A stretch of 64,000 nucleotides of DNA, from NCBI GenBank assembly GCA_032718475.1, contig JAUCBJ010001475.1, positions 18,657 through 82,656 on the forward strand, in the 5' to 3' direction. Within the stretch, counting starts at the first letter, position 1; every line of letters begins with the position of its first letter. The translations under genes were made by a program, and so were the position numbers. This DNA is from Nemertoderma westbladi (lineage: Eukaryota > Xenacoelomorpha > Nemertodermatida > Nemertodermatidae). The notes beneath the pieces are model-generated. The model saw only the letters and a program-made list of their open reading frames with translations, was not told the origin of the DNA and made no database searches. This document shows positions 48,151 to 58,646 of this stretch, piece after piece.

Positions 48151-48400
48151 ACTGCTGAACGATGCCGGGAAAATAAGCGTTTCAGAACAATGCCGGGAAA
48201 ATATGCGTTTCAGAACAATGCCGGGAAAATATGCGTTTCAGAACAATGTCGGGAAAATAAGCGTTACAGAACAATCCTGGAAAAAACGTTTCAGTACAAT
48301 AGCGGGATAATAAGCGTTACTGAACAATGGCGAGAAAAAAAGCGTTACAGAACACTACCCACTACCGGTAAATAAGCGTTACTGAACAATTAATGTAGAA
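48117..48400 (+). repeat. 28-bp minisatellite starting in the PRCP C-terminal codons
   Basis: About nine units near GAACAATGCCGGGAAAATAT plus GCGTTTCA. The first unit is the last coding part of PRCP (GAACACTACCGGGAAAATAG, then GCGTCACTGA), so the array grew from the end of the coding sequence into the 3' UTR. Later units are more diverged. Confidence 0.92.
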
Positions 48401-49551
48401 GCTTGAGTAACCAATAATTACAAATTATATTTATTTATTTATCAAGCACGTTAAGTAAAAAACCTTACTGGTAGGTGTGTTAGTGCCAAAGTATGTAAAA
48501 AACTAAAAAGCAACAAGACCTACTGTAGACGTTGCATGCAATCAGATCAGTGATCAGCTGACAGCAGCCAGCTAGGTTTCGCCCCGCAGCTGAAGGCATT
48601 CTCAGGAGGCCAAGCCGGGAAATGTAGAGAGAAATTCACAAAGGGAGACAGAACGCGTATTGATATGTGGCTGTGCCGCATATACTGTATAATGTGCCGC
48701 AATTATAATAAAAAGGCACACCATCTAGCTATAGTGGTTTTCCTGGTCGCAGAATTCATTTCGAGTGTTAATTTTAACATTTGATGACTTCCAAATTATC
48801 TGTTTGGCTGTCAGAGTGTCGTTATATTTTGACAGACAGACTGACAGGCATACAGACAGAACCAACAAGGCCAAATTTGATCAATGACATCAGAAATGAA
48901 GTCACCGTCAACGAATACCCATACAGGGAATTTTTTAAACAGATAGTATACTTTTTATTGACGGATAAACATAGTGACGGACAAAACCGATAGTAAAACG
49001 GACAGACAGCCATCTAGAAGTAAGACCTTGCTGGCTAAACGGTTTTCAAATTTGAAATATTGATAAATATTTGCAAAAAACTGAAAATGAAATATAAAAA
49101 AAATATTTGCAACAAATTATTGATCTCTACACCCCCCCCCCCCACCCCACACGTTAATATTTTCCACATCCTAATTTTCAAACACCATGGCAATAGAAAG
49201 TCATATATAAATCACCCCTTTCATATAATTCTACGGAATTCTAACCGTGACCCGGTTTCCATGGAAACTATGAGAAATAGGCCTACTGTACATCGTCAAA
49301 TTACTGTATTTTATTTGTATTTTATTAGTCACAGGATTGAAGTGGAATAGTTTACCTTTAACATAAGCATAGGCAATAGGAAAATAATACCTAATGTTTC
49401 ATCAATTCGAATACGGTTATTATCAATTTCAAAATAATTCAATTCAAGTTTAACTAATTCCTTACATGTTGCTAATTCCAGGTATTTTCTTGTTACCATG
49501 GCAACAAAATCATTTTTAATTTTTTACATTTCTGTCAGAAACATTTTATAT
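48401..49551. other. intergenic sequence after PRCP
   Basis: No gene recognised. GACAGACAG-rich sequence at 48830-49010 resembles 21090-21180 in reverse. A C12 run lies at 49132-49143. Confidence 0.5.
49132..49143. repeat. poly-C tract (C12)
   Basis: Shortest of the G/C homopolymers listed; interrupted C-rich sequence follows. Confidence 0.9.
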
Positions 49552-49628
49552 GTGGGGCGAGCCACGAAGTTGGCGGAGCCTTAGCGAATTGACACTGTTA
49601 GGGGGTGGGTCAATTTATGCAAATAGTT

Positions 49629-49678
<50 letters not shown>

Positions 49679-49701
49679 GTCGTCGTCGTCGTCGTCGTCG
49701 T
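49629..49701. repeat. (GTC)n microsatellite
   Basis: About 24 GTC units with one interruption, adjacent to the left terminus of the composite repeat. Confidence 0.97.
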
Positions 49702-50215
49702 TACGATTTTGACATGCTAATAACTTTGTCGGATTTAAAGCTGCCAAGTTGAAAATTTGTAGGTATCAATATGAGCAAAAGTTGAGATTTTTGAGAGACT
49801 TTCAGACACCATCAGTGCAATGGTCTCCCGCTAGAGGGCCACATGTCTAAACATTAAATGCCCTCCCATTTCTTTGCTTTTAATCCGTTTAAGCTGAAAC
49901 TTGGCAGATATGTATTAGACCATTAGCTGTGACTTTCAAAGGAGGCGAATCCATCTGCAGTTCTCCAGTCTGCCGCTAGAGGGCCAAATGTCTGAAAGTG
50001 AAATCGTTGTCGTCGTTATGATATTGACATGCTTATAACTTTGTCGAATTTAAAGCTGCCAAGTTGAAAATTTGTTTTGTTGAAAATCAGTTCAACAGTC
50101 ACCCGCTATAGGACTACTTTATGCCTGAAAGTGAATAGATTCTCCCGTCTCATTGATTTTAATCAGTTTAAGCTGAATCTTGCCATATATTCTGGACCAC
50201 ATGCTGCGTCTTTGT

Positions 50216-50236
50216 GGGGGGGGGGGGGGGGGGGGG
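50216..50236. repeat. poly-G tract (G21)
   Basis: Inside the composite repeat. Confidence 0.95.
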
Positions 50237-50524
50237 AGATTTAATCGGTCTGCCGCTATACGACGAAATTTCTGAAAGTGAGATCCGTCTCTCATTTCGT
50301 TATCCGTTATTCAAGATGAAACTTGGCCGATGTACGTATGTACTATTCATCCATAGGCTGTGTCTTTGTGGGGCTGGAGACCCTAATCCATCTTCAGTTC
50401 TCACTATACCGCTAGAGTCAGAAATGTCTGAATAGAAATGAAAGAGGTAAAAAGTGATTAGGCGAAATCTGCTTAAAATTTGCTAATACAGTAATACTTT
50501 CGAATTAGTACTTAAATTAAATTT

Positions 50525-50770
50525 AAGTCACGTGCTGCGCGAAGGCCCCACTTCGTGTACAATTTATATGTACAATTTATTGGTAACAATATAGTTATTA
50601 TGACTTTGTAATTATCCGTTGTAGGCCTACTGTACTGTACATACTTATAAAGTGTTTCTGATGGACCCCAACCCAAATGATTCACGTAGCTTAGCAACTG
50701 GGTGAACGACCTATTTAACAATTATAGTACAGGGGAACACGTACGTGGGGACTTCGCGCAGCACGTAAGT
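50525..50770. repeat. small inverted-repeat element inside the composite repeat
   Basis: Bounded by CACGTGCTGCGCGAAGGCCC and its near reverse complement GGGGACTTCGCGCAGCACGT, about 240 bp in total. It may be a nested non-autonomous element or an internal terminus of the composite repeat. Confidence 0.6.
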
Positions 50771-50817
50771 CCAGATGAGCCTTTGCGTAGAGGTAAAAGT
50801 AGTGGACCTAGTCATTC

Positions 50818-51400
50818 AGGTGAGGACCTTCGAATACGTAAGGGAAATGCATGGGCAACCTTGAATAGGCTTTCCAGGATTTGGAAGTCACCGAGAATTA
50901 ATCGGAAACTTAAGGTCCGATTATTTAGAGCAGCAGTAGTTCCAGTACTCCTCTATGGGAGCCCATGCTGGGCTCTAACTGCTGAGGACACCAAATCTCT
51001 GGATGGCACATCCACAAGAATGCTACGCCGGGTTCACTGTGTCAAGTACAATGCACACATCTCCAACCAGACACTATATAACATTGGAGGTGTCTCATTG
51101 GTTCCCCCAAGCTTGAAACTAGAACAAAGTCGCCTCCGCTTTGCAGGACATTTATTTCGCCGTGAGGACCAGCCAGTACATAATCTTGTGCTTTGGCAGC
51201 CTCATGGAGTGAATAAGCATGGCGGACAGCCCATGACTTTCTTGAGACGCATCTTAAAGGACTCTGGCCTTGAAGATGTGGATGATCTAGCAAATGTCAT
51301 GGGTGATAGGGAGTTGTGGCGGCGCAATTTTGGCGATAAGCCGGCACAGCATTCTTAAAAATGCAGCTGCAATGCAGCCTGCCGATCATAGTAGTAGTAG
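50818..51400 (+). pseudogene. LINE (RTE-like) copy 3, 3' fragment
   Basis: 5'-truncated copy carrying only the post-RT region (SPCWALTAEDTKSLDGTSTR, FLRRILKDSGLEDVDDLANV) without an internal stop, then GCAGCTGCAATGCAGCCTGC and (TAG)n. Flanked by TAGTCATTC at 50809-50817 and 51398-51406, a target duplication that partly overlaps the TAG tail. Confidence 0.88.
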
Positions 51401-51775
51401 TCATTCGCCCCCTAGCGGCAGGCAGAGGAACTGTGAAAGTCTGTCTGTGTGTAGACATTCTAATTCAGCAATGCTCGTAGGCTACTACTACCAAATTTCA
51501 GATGAATCTGATGGTTGGTTCTATAAGTAGCCTATAGCTACTCTGTCAATTCGCCCCCTAGCGGCAGATAGATTAACTACAGAAGTCTGTCTCTCTTTAT
51601 AATTTTTAAACTTTTGATTGTACCATGTACCATGTTTGGTTACATTTCATCCATGATTGGCCGACTTATTAGCTTTCAAACATTTACGACGACGACGACA
51701 ACAACATCGACGGACGGGTCCACTAATTATACTCCTACGCTAAAGCTCACCTGGACTTACGTGGCTCGCCCCACA

Positions 51776-53536
51776 CCTACTGAAATACGGAAAGATTTCC
51801 AATATTACTGAAATTTTGAATGTAACTAAGTTTGACGGTGTATTTCGTATGCAGTACTTGTCATGATAACATTGTTTCAGAATGAAGCCTACCCCCATCG
51901 GATTCTCCGATAGTGATTTGTATGGGCTATCTTACGGTTAGAATTCCGCAGAATTATAGGAAAGGGGTGATTTGTATATGACTCTCTGATGCCATAAAGG
52001 AATTGGTCTTTTTAACCGAGTGCTAACATTGTGATGTGGGGATATTTTGTTTACTGTATGATAATAATAAGCATACAGTTTGGGCCTAGAAAATCTTAAT
52101 TAAAATTACAGTATGTTGCAATTAAAATAAAATAAAATAAACTTCATGATGGGCTATGGGATGCAATATATCACGGCAGCGGCGTGAAAGGTAACAGTAT
52201 TTTTTCAGTATGAATAGACTTTGTGCGTAATCCCTGGCCTAACCGCCGAAGAAAATTTACTTTTACTTTTTATAGATGCAGTTGTTATTCTTCAACCTTT
52301 AGTGTTTTCTTGGTATCGTTGGGAAGCTGGGCAAATATTCCAAATTACACGATAAGAATTTCATCGTAAAATAGTTGATATGGGCGTTCGAAATTTTTTC
52401 GAAATCTTTCGACGGAGACAAAATTCTTTCTTTTCCAGGGAAAAATCGACGCAAATGACAGCTGATACTCCCAAAAATAAAGCTTTAACCTGGTCTACTG
52501 TGTTGACTTTCGTTTGTTGTTTTGGTTAGAATAACGTGCCACTGTAAACCTGCTCCTTTATCTTAATTGATAGTTTAACATTAAGGCGACATATTAATAC
52601 GACGAGATGAGATTTGCGTCCAGTTTCCCCCTGCCTTCTCGCCAAAATCGTTAGATAGTGGCGCAAATTGATCGCAACTCGCAAGTCAAAAAAGTGATTT
52701 CCAGCGTAAACTGTCCTCAAGTGAAATAAGGTTTCGTTAATATTTTGGTTAGAAAACACCGCCACTGTAACCTGTTCCTTTTCCCTTAGTGTTAGAAATT
52801 AAATCAAATGACTTTTTAAACTTACTAGATACATACAGTAGTTAGTGTCTGCGGTCAATTTTCTCCCAAATTATAAATATTAATATACAGTAGTTATTTC
52901 TAGACTTTTGTTGGGGTATTAGTATTACCGGTACTGCCTCCTGTTTAATAAACGTCGTTGTATGTCGGTTTTCGGGATCGATAAATACTGAAAATTGCTG
53001 GCATTTTTATGGTAGTGTCACTTCGTTATGTTGCCATGGAAACATAACTTTTTTATGTTTTTTTATGTTTTTAGTTCCTATATACTGTATTTGGCTATGA
53101 TGCGGTGTGTAGGTAGGATTTCGAGGGCAGAGATTCGAATGGAGTGATTTTAGTCCAGTCAATGATTGAGTGCACTGATTGCAGTACTGCAGTAGACTTG
53201 GCGCCGAAATTTTCTAACCAAAACAATAACAATTTGAATTAGTAACTAAAACAACTGCAATTGTAAGCGATTACTACTGTATTACCAGATTACTGGTACA
53301 GAATTACTGAATTACCCGGTACTGTTTTAGGCCTATTCCTTGTGCAGCTGCAGCAGTATTCTTGTATTACTGTAGGCCCTATTACATATCCACATAATAG
53401 TTAATACACATTTGTATTGTGAAGTTTGATTGTAGCTGTACAGCTGTAGGCCTATTATTGTTATTGACCGATTGATGTTTTATCATTGATTTGTTTTGGC
53501 CTAAATAAAAAATCAATACCGGTACTAGCTGCAAGG
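51776..53536. other. intergenic, with family B repeat and shared module
   Basis: No exon recognised apart from the repeats listed separately. A further partial module (TTTTGGTTAG ... CTGTAACCTGTTCCTTTTCC) lies at 52735-52795. Confidence 0.5.
52425..52635 (-). mobile_element. MITE-like repeat family B, copy 3
   Basis: Contains CAGGGAAAAATCGACGCAAA, CTTTCGTTTGTTGTTTTGGT, CTGTAAACCTGCTCCTTTAT and the terminus GATTTGCGTCCAGTTTCCCC. Same order and orientation as 46425-46645. Confidence 0.75.
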
Positions 53537-53713
53537 ATGTGGAATGCGGCGTGGAGGCTCGTTGGAATCAGTTACATACGCTACTCGTCTTTATGCGCCC
53601 AAGCACTGAGAAAATGTATGAAACCTGACGTCAGATTGGGGGCTCTAAAACGGAGCGAAACAACTGTAACCGGTACGAAATGGGACGCCGGACAGAAGAT
53701 AAAACAAAGTTAA
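53537..53713 (+). CDS. ATP5F1E: ATP synthase subunit epsilon, mitochondrial, single exon
   Basis: 58-aa protein of the F1 central stalk of mitochondrial ATP synthase. Matches the family pattern WR..G.SYI.YS..CA...R at residues about 6-25 (WRLVGISYIRYSSLCAQALR), then KPDVRLGALKR and a basic C-terminal tail (TKWDAGQKIKQS) like the longer invertebrate forms. The ATG at 53537 is the first in the frame and places the start six residues before the conserved WR, as in the family. No signal peptide is expected, because this subunit is imported without a cleaved presequence. An ATTAAA about 65 nt after the stop may serve for polyadenylation. Identification rests on a short protein but the match is close. 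Confidence 0.88.
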   Translation: MWNAAWRLVGISYIRYSSLCAQALRKCMKPDVRLGALKRSETTVTGTKWDAGQKIKQS

Positions 53714-55660
53714 TTAGCGCACTCTCGGGTTGCCGGTCTAGTTGTCTTGTAGTGTTATTTTATAGCGATATTTACAGATTAAAGACACAGTGTCTCTATC
53801 GGACTGACCTTGGTATAGTTTAGTTCATAGTTTTACATTTAATTAGTTGCCTTTTATATGATGTTGCTCTGTAATTCCAGTACGGGTAACCGGTACTACA
53901 GCCATATACAGATACAGACTTAGTGAAGTTCAGTAGGTTGTTTCTTACACGTTTACCGGTAGTTCTTTAGAATCCATTTGCTGTATTCCCTTTATTTGAA
54001 CTTCTTTAGTGCTTGCAGTGTCGTCCTTCAGCGCGCTGCGAATTCAACTTATCATTTGGAGAATTTGAAATATCTATATATTTAAATTAAACATAAATCA
54101 TTTTGATTGAGTTTATTTTATAGTCGAGTCGAGTTATGTCGTTTAAGGGTTTTTTTATTACCCTAGAAAACCAAGTTGTTGTAGTTTGTTTTTGTTTGCG
54201 ATTAGTTAGTTTCTCACGCATCACGCGTCACACAAAATTCCGGTATTATTGATAGTAACAATGTGTTGGCAAGCTGTATTTTTCGAGGTGTTTGTTATTA
54301 TACATTTATTATAGGAAGGGAAATTCCGGTAATATCACGGACGGGTGGCATGGAGTGATTGAGAGTAGCAATGAAGTTTCCAGTTCCTGGTAGAGCCGTC
54401 GTCTTCCTCACCGTTTGAAGAAATAGGGTTTTATTGAACTGGACGTTGATGGCGTTGCGCGTAGCTTGTCGCTCTGGCGGCGTAACGACCCCAATAAATC
54501 ATTCACAGCCGAAAAATTACCTCTTTCGCCAATTAGGCAAATTCCCCCTGGGCCGGTTTTGTATGTAATTTTTATTCCATCCCTTTCATTACATAGTGAT
54601 ACAACAATCCCAAAGATAAAAATGTTATTTTTTGGTACCACTTACGTTATTTTATTTATTGCAAGTCTTTTTATGTCAAATTCGTTAACAAGTTTGTCAA
54701 AAAAAGGGTACAGTCACGTTTCGGGTACTTACTACCTATAAATGCAATACAGCAGCAATACAAAATACTACATTTTTATTCATTTACGAGTTTGTACAGT
54801 GATTTTTTGTTGATGGGGTACGATTATCATTTTGGTTAGGGTTAGTTCGTCATTCTCGGGCCTTATGGCAATAATGTCGGAAATTACGCTACATTTCTTG
54901 GATTATGACTTAGGGTTAGGGTTACATGACAGTTTTTATTAGGGATTAGGCTTCCACTACTGTAAAGTACTGTATTTTGTATTCAATTTGTAGGCACCCC
55001 AAAATAACACTTTGTCAACAAAAAAAGTAATCTTCAAATTAAATTTCAAAGTAATTTCCATGACATTTTGCTATTTCAGAATTTCGCTTTATATAACGGC
55101 ATTTCACGATTTCGCTGGACGATATTTATGCTGAAATCGGCCCAGATAATTGTGAGAAGACTTACAACAAATAAAACGACGTAAGTGGTGGCAAAAATTA
55201 CATTTTTTGTCTTTGTCTCGCTATAACGCTCGACAAAAAAATAAATAGAAATACTTAAAATACTTTGTTCATGTTCGATTAACCACTACCGGTAGCGATA
55301 ATAAGAAATACTGTATGATAAGAAAGCTAGAAAAAAAGGCCTACAGTTTCCTAGAAGAACACCATTGACTATTATTATGATAACATTATAACAGTAAGAA
55401 TTATCATTATTAGAGGAATGGAGTATAAATAACAAGACGTGGGGCGAGCTACAAAGTAAGATAGCTTTAGCATTAGCATATGGGTACCATTTAACGAGTT
55501 GTCTGTCGTCGTCGTAAGTGATGGAGCCCAAGAGACCAGTTCCAACTATAAGGTTGTAGAATTACTGCGGAGTAACTGGTGAAATATAGAGTTATTATAA
55601 ATAAATGAATTATCGTCGGATGAGTGACAGTAAATTCAGAATATAATGTAATAGAACAAT
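53714..55660. other. intergenic, no gene recognised
   Basis: Contains dispersed repeat copy 2 (54711-54803) and, at 55438-55520, a terminus like that of the composite repeat at 49552 (GTGGGGCGAG ... GTCGTCGTCG). Open frames at 54408-54741 on both strands match nothing I know. Confidence 0.5.
54711..54803 (+). repeat. dispersed repeat, copy 2
   Basis: CAGTCACGTTTCGGGTA, AATACTACATTTTTATT, CATTTACGAGTTTGTA in the same order as 6455-6540. Confidence 0.7.
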
Positions 55661-55672
55661 ATGATAATGCTC
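55661..55672. repeat. target site duplication of LINE copy 4 (left)
   Basis: ATGATAATGCTC, exact match at 55927-55938. Confidence 0.9.
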
Positions 55673-55926
55673 TACTACTAGGATCGGCATGCTGCGTTGC
55701 AGCTGCATTTTTAAGAATGCTGCGCCCGCTTATCGACAAAATTGCACCGCCACAACTCCCTATCACCCATGACATTTGCTAGATCATCCGCATCTTCAAG
55801 GCCAGTGTCCTTTATGATGCGTCTCAAAAAAGTCATGGCCACCATGCTTATTCACTCCATGAGGCTGCCAAAGTACAAGTTTATGCACTGGCTGGTCCTC
55901 ACGGCGAAAGCAATGTCCTGCAAACC
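55673..55926 (-). pseudogene. LINE (RTE-like) copy 4, short 3' fragment
   Basis: On the - strand it encodes only the last part of the post-RT region (including MSWVIGSCGGAIL in another frame), followed by GCAGCTGCAACGCAGCATGC and a short TAG tail. Flanked by a 12-bp target duplication, ATGATAATGCTC, at 55661-55672 and 55927-55938. Confidence 0.9.
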
Positions 55927-55938
55927 ATGATAATGCTC
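55927..55938. repeat. target site duplication of LINE copy 4 (right)
   Basis: ATGATAATGCTC, exact match at 55661-55672. Confidence 0.9.
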
Positions 55939-56016
55939 TCCATAGCGAAAAATATAAACTCCATTACTCTATTGCTCTATTACATTATAAATATAGATGT
56001 CATATATCTCATGCTT

Positions 56017-56033
56017 GGGGGGGGGGGGGGGGG
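56017..56033. repeat. poly-G tract (G17)
   Basis: Homopolymer run. Confidence 0.95.
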
Positions 56034-57491
56034 TGCATGACACTGTATTACGACACACTATATCCCGGAGCATAGTGTAGTAGGCGTAATATTTAGGATC
56101 AAGAATATACAGTAGATGGTAGCTATCATCCACCCTATTGCAATGTAGAATACTCATGAAATGTTCTAGAAGTCGATTGTTGCTATAGGCCGCAACACTG
56201 CACATTTTTACTGCAGACTGTTTTAAGGATGTCCCCACTACTACAATGTCATGATAGAAGAGTCCCAATGTCATATTTGTTTACCAAGCATACCGAGATA
56301 TTGAGTGACAACTCGTACGCGTAGTGCATAAAGTTACGGTAGCGTGACTGATATGTAGGCTGATGTCATATGGTATACACTTGTTCTGTACGGATACTGT
56401 ATTCCATTACACAGCTAATAATTGTAATGTTAGGTACTGCAGTGTTACATTACAACGACGTCCAATTGTTTGTTCAATACATATTCAATTCACCAGTAAT
56501 ATATACCATTAGACCTCGTGAGTTGCATATACTAATGTTTGTGTGATGTATACCCTGCTGTTTGCGAGCATATGTTCTGTAGTATTGCTATAATCTCTTA
56601 CAATAGATCATAATCTCAACAATATACATTTGTTTATTACAAAGCATATATAATTCCGTACGCCTTTATGAGTTTGGATTTGATTATAATAATTAATAAT
56701 TATGAAATTATAATTATGATGTTTTTTTTATTGTTTAACATTGTACTTTTATTTTGTTATAAATTACTAAAATATTGTAGCCTAACTTATGGAAGAGGGA
56801 TAGCTTCATAATTCCTAACTCGCACGGTTGAACATTGCGTAACTATCCAATTTTCTTTACTCTTTCAGCAAAGCTAGATTTTTAATTATTCCGCAAGGCT
56901 GCACAGTGGGCCAGAAACCGTTTTGCAGCCAAAATTCCTTATTTCGAAAAATATTCATAGTTTGGGCACTATTTTTCATCTATACGGGTTTTCGATAGCG
57001 GCGAATCTTCTGAGATGGGTCTCAAATTCTCAAAGGGTGGCTTTGTGCCATTTCTGGCACGTGCCAAAATTGGCGTATTTGGCAAACACATTAGACACAG
57101 GCAGAATGGCGCATATTTCGGTTCCACAAGGTTTAACAGGGTGTTGAAGCACTAACAAATGGGTTTCAAATTCTCTAGTAGCACAGAAGTGCCACTTTTT
57201 AGCTTGTGGCACATGGCACATGTGTTTAGCATGGCACAAAATATCAAAATCTCTAAAGCTACAAAGAAAAGTGCTGATTTCGGTATTTATAGGTTTTCTT
57301 CAAAGCTGTTATTATTTGTTATTATTATTATTTGTTATTATATGTAAAAAGGGGGTATGTGTGCAGACTATCTACCAGGCCAGCGTGTGGTTGCCTTCGA
57401 TTCCCTATAAGGTTCGTGGAGTGTGTGGGGAGTGCGGTAGCCTGGTATGCGCTTGCCCTTTTTTAAAGAGTATGCCTATACGAGAGGGGTA

Positions 57492-57517
57492 GGGGGGGGG
57501 GGGGGGGGGGGGGGGGG
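57492..57517. repeat. poly-G tract (G26)
   Basis: Longest homopolymer in the window. Confidence 0.95.
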
Positions 57518-58341
57518 TTATCCGGATGGTTTCCTTCCTTAATCTAGAGATCGGCGAGCCCGTGATTCGTTTTCACCATGACGAAAACATAAAGAAAAAT
57601 AGTTAAATACGGTCAGTGTAGGTTTAATTTTTATTTAATTTCAATCAGACAGTAAAATTTAGCCGCAAAATTGCATTAATAATAATAATAAAATTACCGG
57701 TCCGGCCGTGACTAAAAACATTTAATTAAATGGCATGACAGTTAGCTGAGGGTCCGTAGGCTACTGACTAATGAATCACATAACTATAGTTTATATACCA
57801 AACTCAACCAATATAAAAGGTGTCAACAGATTACCGAAAAAACTGCACATTACCTCAACGGGCAGACAGGCAAACGAGCTGTAATCAGTTTGACCCTTGC
57901 AACAATAGAGTAACACGAACTTCAACCATCCTAACATAGGCTATTATTAGGCTACAACATTCAAAGCAATAATGTCACAAAGCCAAGCCTTGAATACACC
58001 CCCCCTCTCCCGAAAGGAATCCTCCAATCAAAACTTACAAAAGCAATAATGGCCACATCCAATATAGCAGCTAAGTACGCCCACCCCAAGCAATACCGGA
58101 GCCCGCCCCAGGCGAGATATAAAGGCACATACCAATAATAACCGAGCTAAAAATAAACCCAATGATCAACTCGCGGCCCACCAATAAAAAATCATAAGCC
58201 AATAGACGTCGTCACAGCCAATATACAAGTACGCACACCAACAAATCAATACAAACAGAACAAGCCCTAAGCCGAAAATAATCACCCAGCAAATAGATCA
58301 ACATTATAGATTGTACGCCAAAAAATAATACACTAAATAAA

Positions 58342-58595
58342 TAATTAAAGACATAAATAAATTATAAGCCGAAATAATACACCGCATAGATTTCATAGGA
58401 TAATATTGCAAGCTAAAAAATAGTACACCAAATAGGTAGGACACAAAGCAAATCACGTTAAAAATAATAATTAAAGACATAAATAAATTATAAGCCGAAG
58501 TAATACACCGCATAGATTTCATAGAATAAATTGCAAGCTAAAAAATAGTACACCAAATAGGTAGGACACAAAGCAAATCACGTTAAAAATAATAA
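58342..58595. repeat. tandem duplication, two units of about 126 bp
   Basis: Both units run from AATTAAAGACATAAATAAAT through GCATAGATTTCATAG to CAAATCACGTTAAAAATAAT. They lie just downstream (on the - strand) of the BEL/Pao stop codon, so probably in its 3' UTR or LTR. Confidence 0.9.
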
Positions 58596-58646
58596 TTAAA
58601 TAAATAGTATAAACATCAGGCTAAAAAACTAATTTCCCCGTGGAAT

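Larger units (their letters stand above)
49552..51775. mobile_element. TIR-bounded composite repeat with GTC microsatellite and internal repeats
   Basis: Ends are imperfect inverted repeats of about 85-100 bp, GTGGGGCGAGCCACG on the left and CGTGGCTCGCCCCAC on the right, each followed inward by TTAGCG-like sequence and a GTC (or GAC) triplet tract. Inside, a segment with GACATGCT(A/T)ATAACTTTGTC and a PuCCGCTAGAGGGCC-type motif recurs several times. A LINE copy sits inside at 50818-51400. Termini of this type also occur at about 16685, 50745 and 55438. No transposase seen. Confidence 0.7.
55939..58341. other. intergenic; lower part possibly BEL/Pao 3' LTR
   Basis: No gene recognised. Contains G17 (56017-56033), an imperfect direct duplication around TGGGT(C/T)TCAAATTCTC (about 57016 and 57161), a G26 tract (57492-57517) and AT-rich sequence towards the BEL/Pao element. 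The 3' LTR should lie within about 57.6-58.64 kb, but its ends cannot be fixed without the other LTR. Confidence 0.45.

Noticed and set aside
54408-54741. Overlapping open frames on both strands
   Set aside because: No family recognised, no splice or promoter context, and both strands are open to similar extent.
56923-57492. Open frames in the TGGCAC-rich region
   Set aside because: The sequence is an imperfect local duplication with inverted TGGCAC/GTGCCA motifs; translations resemble no family and the frames overlap on both strands.
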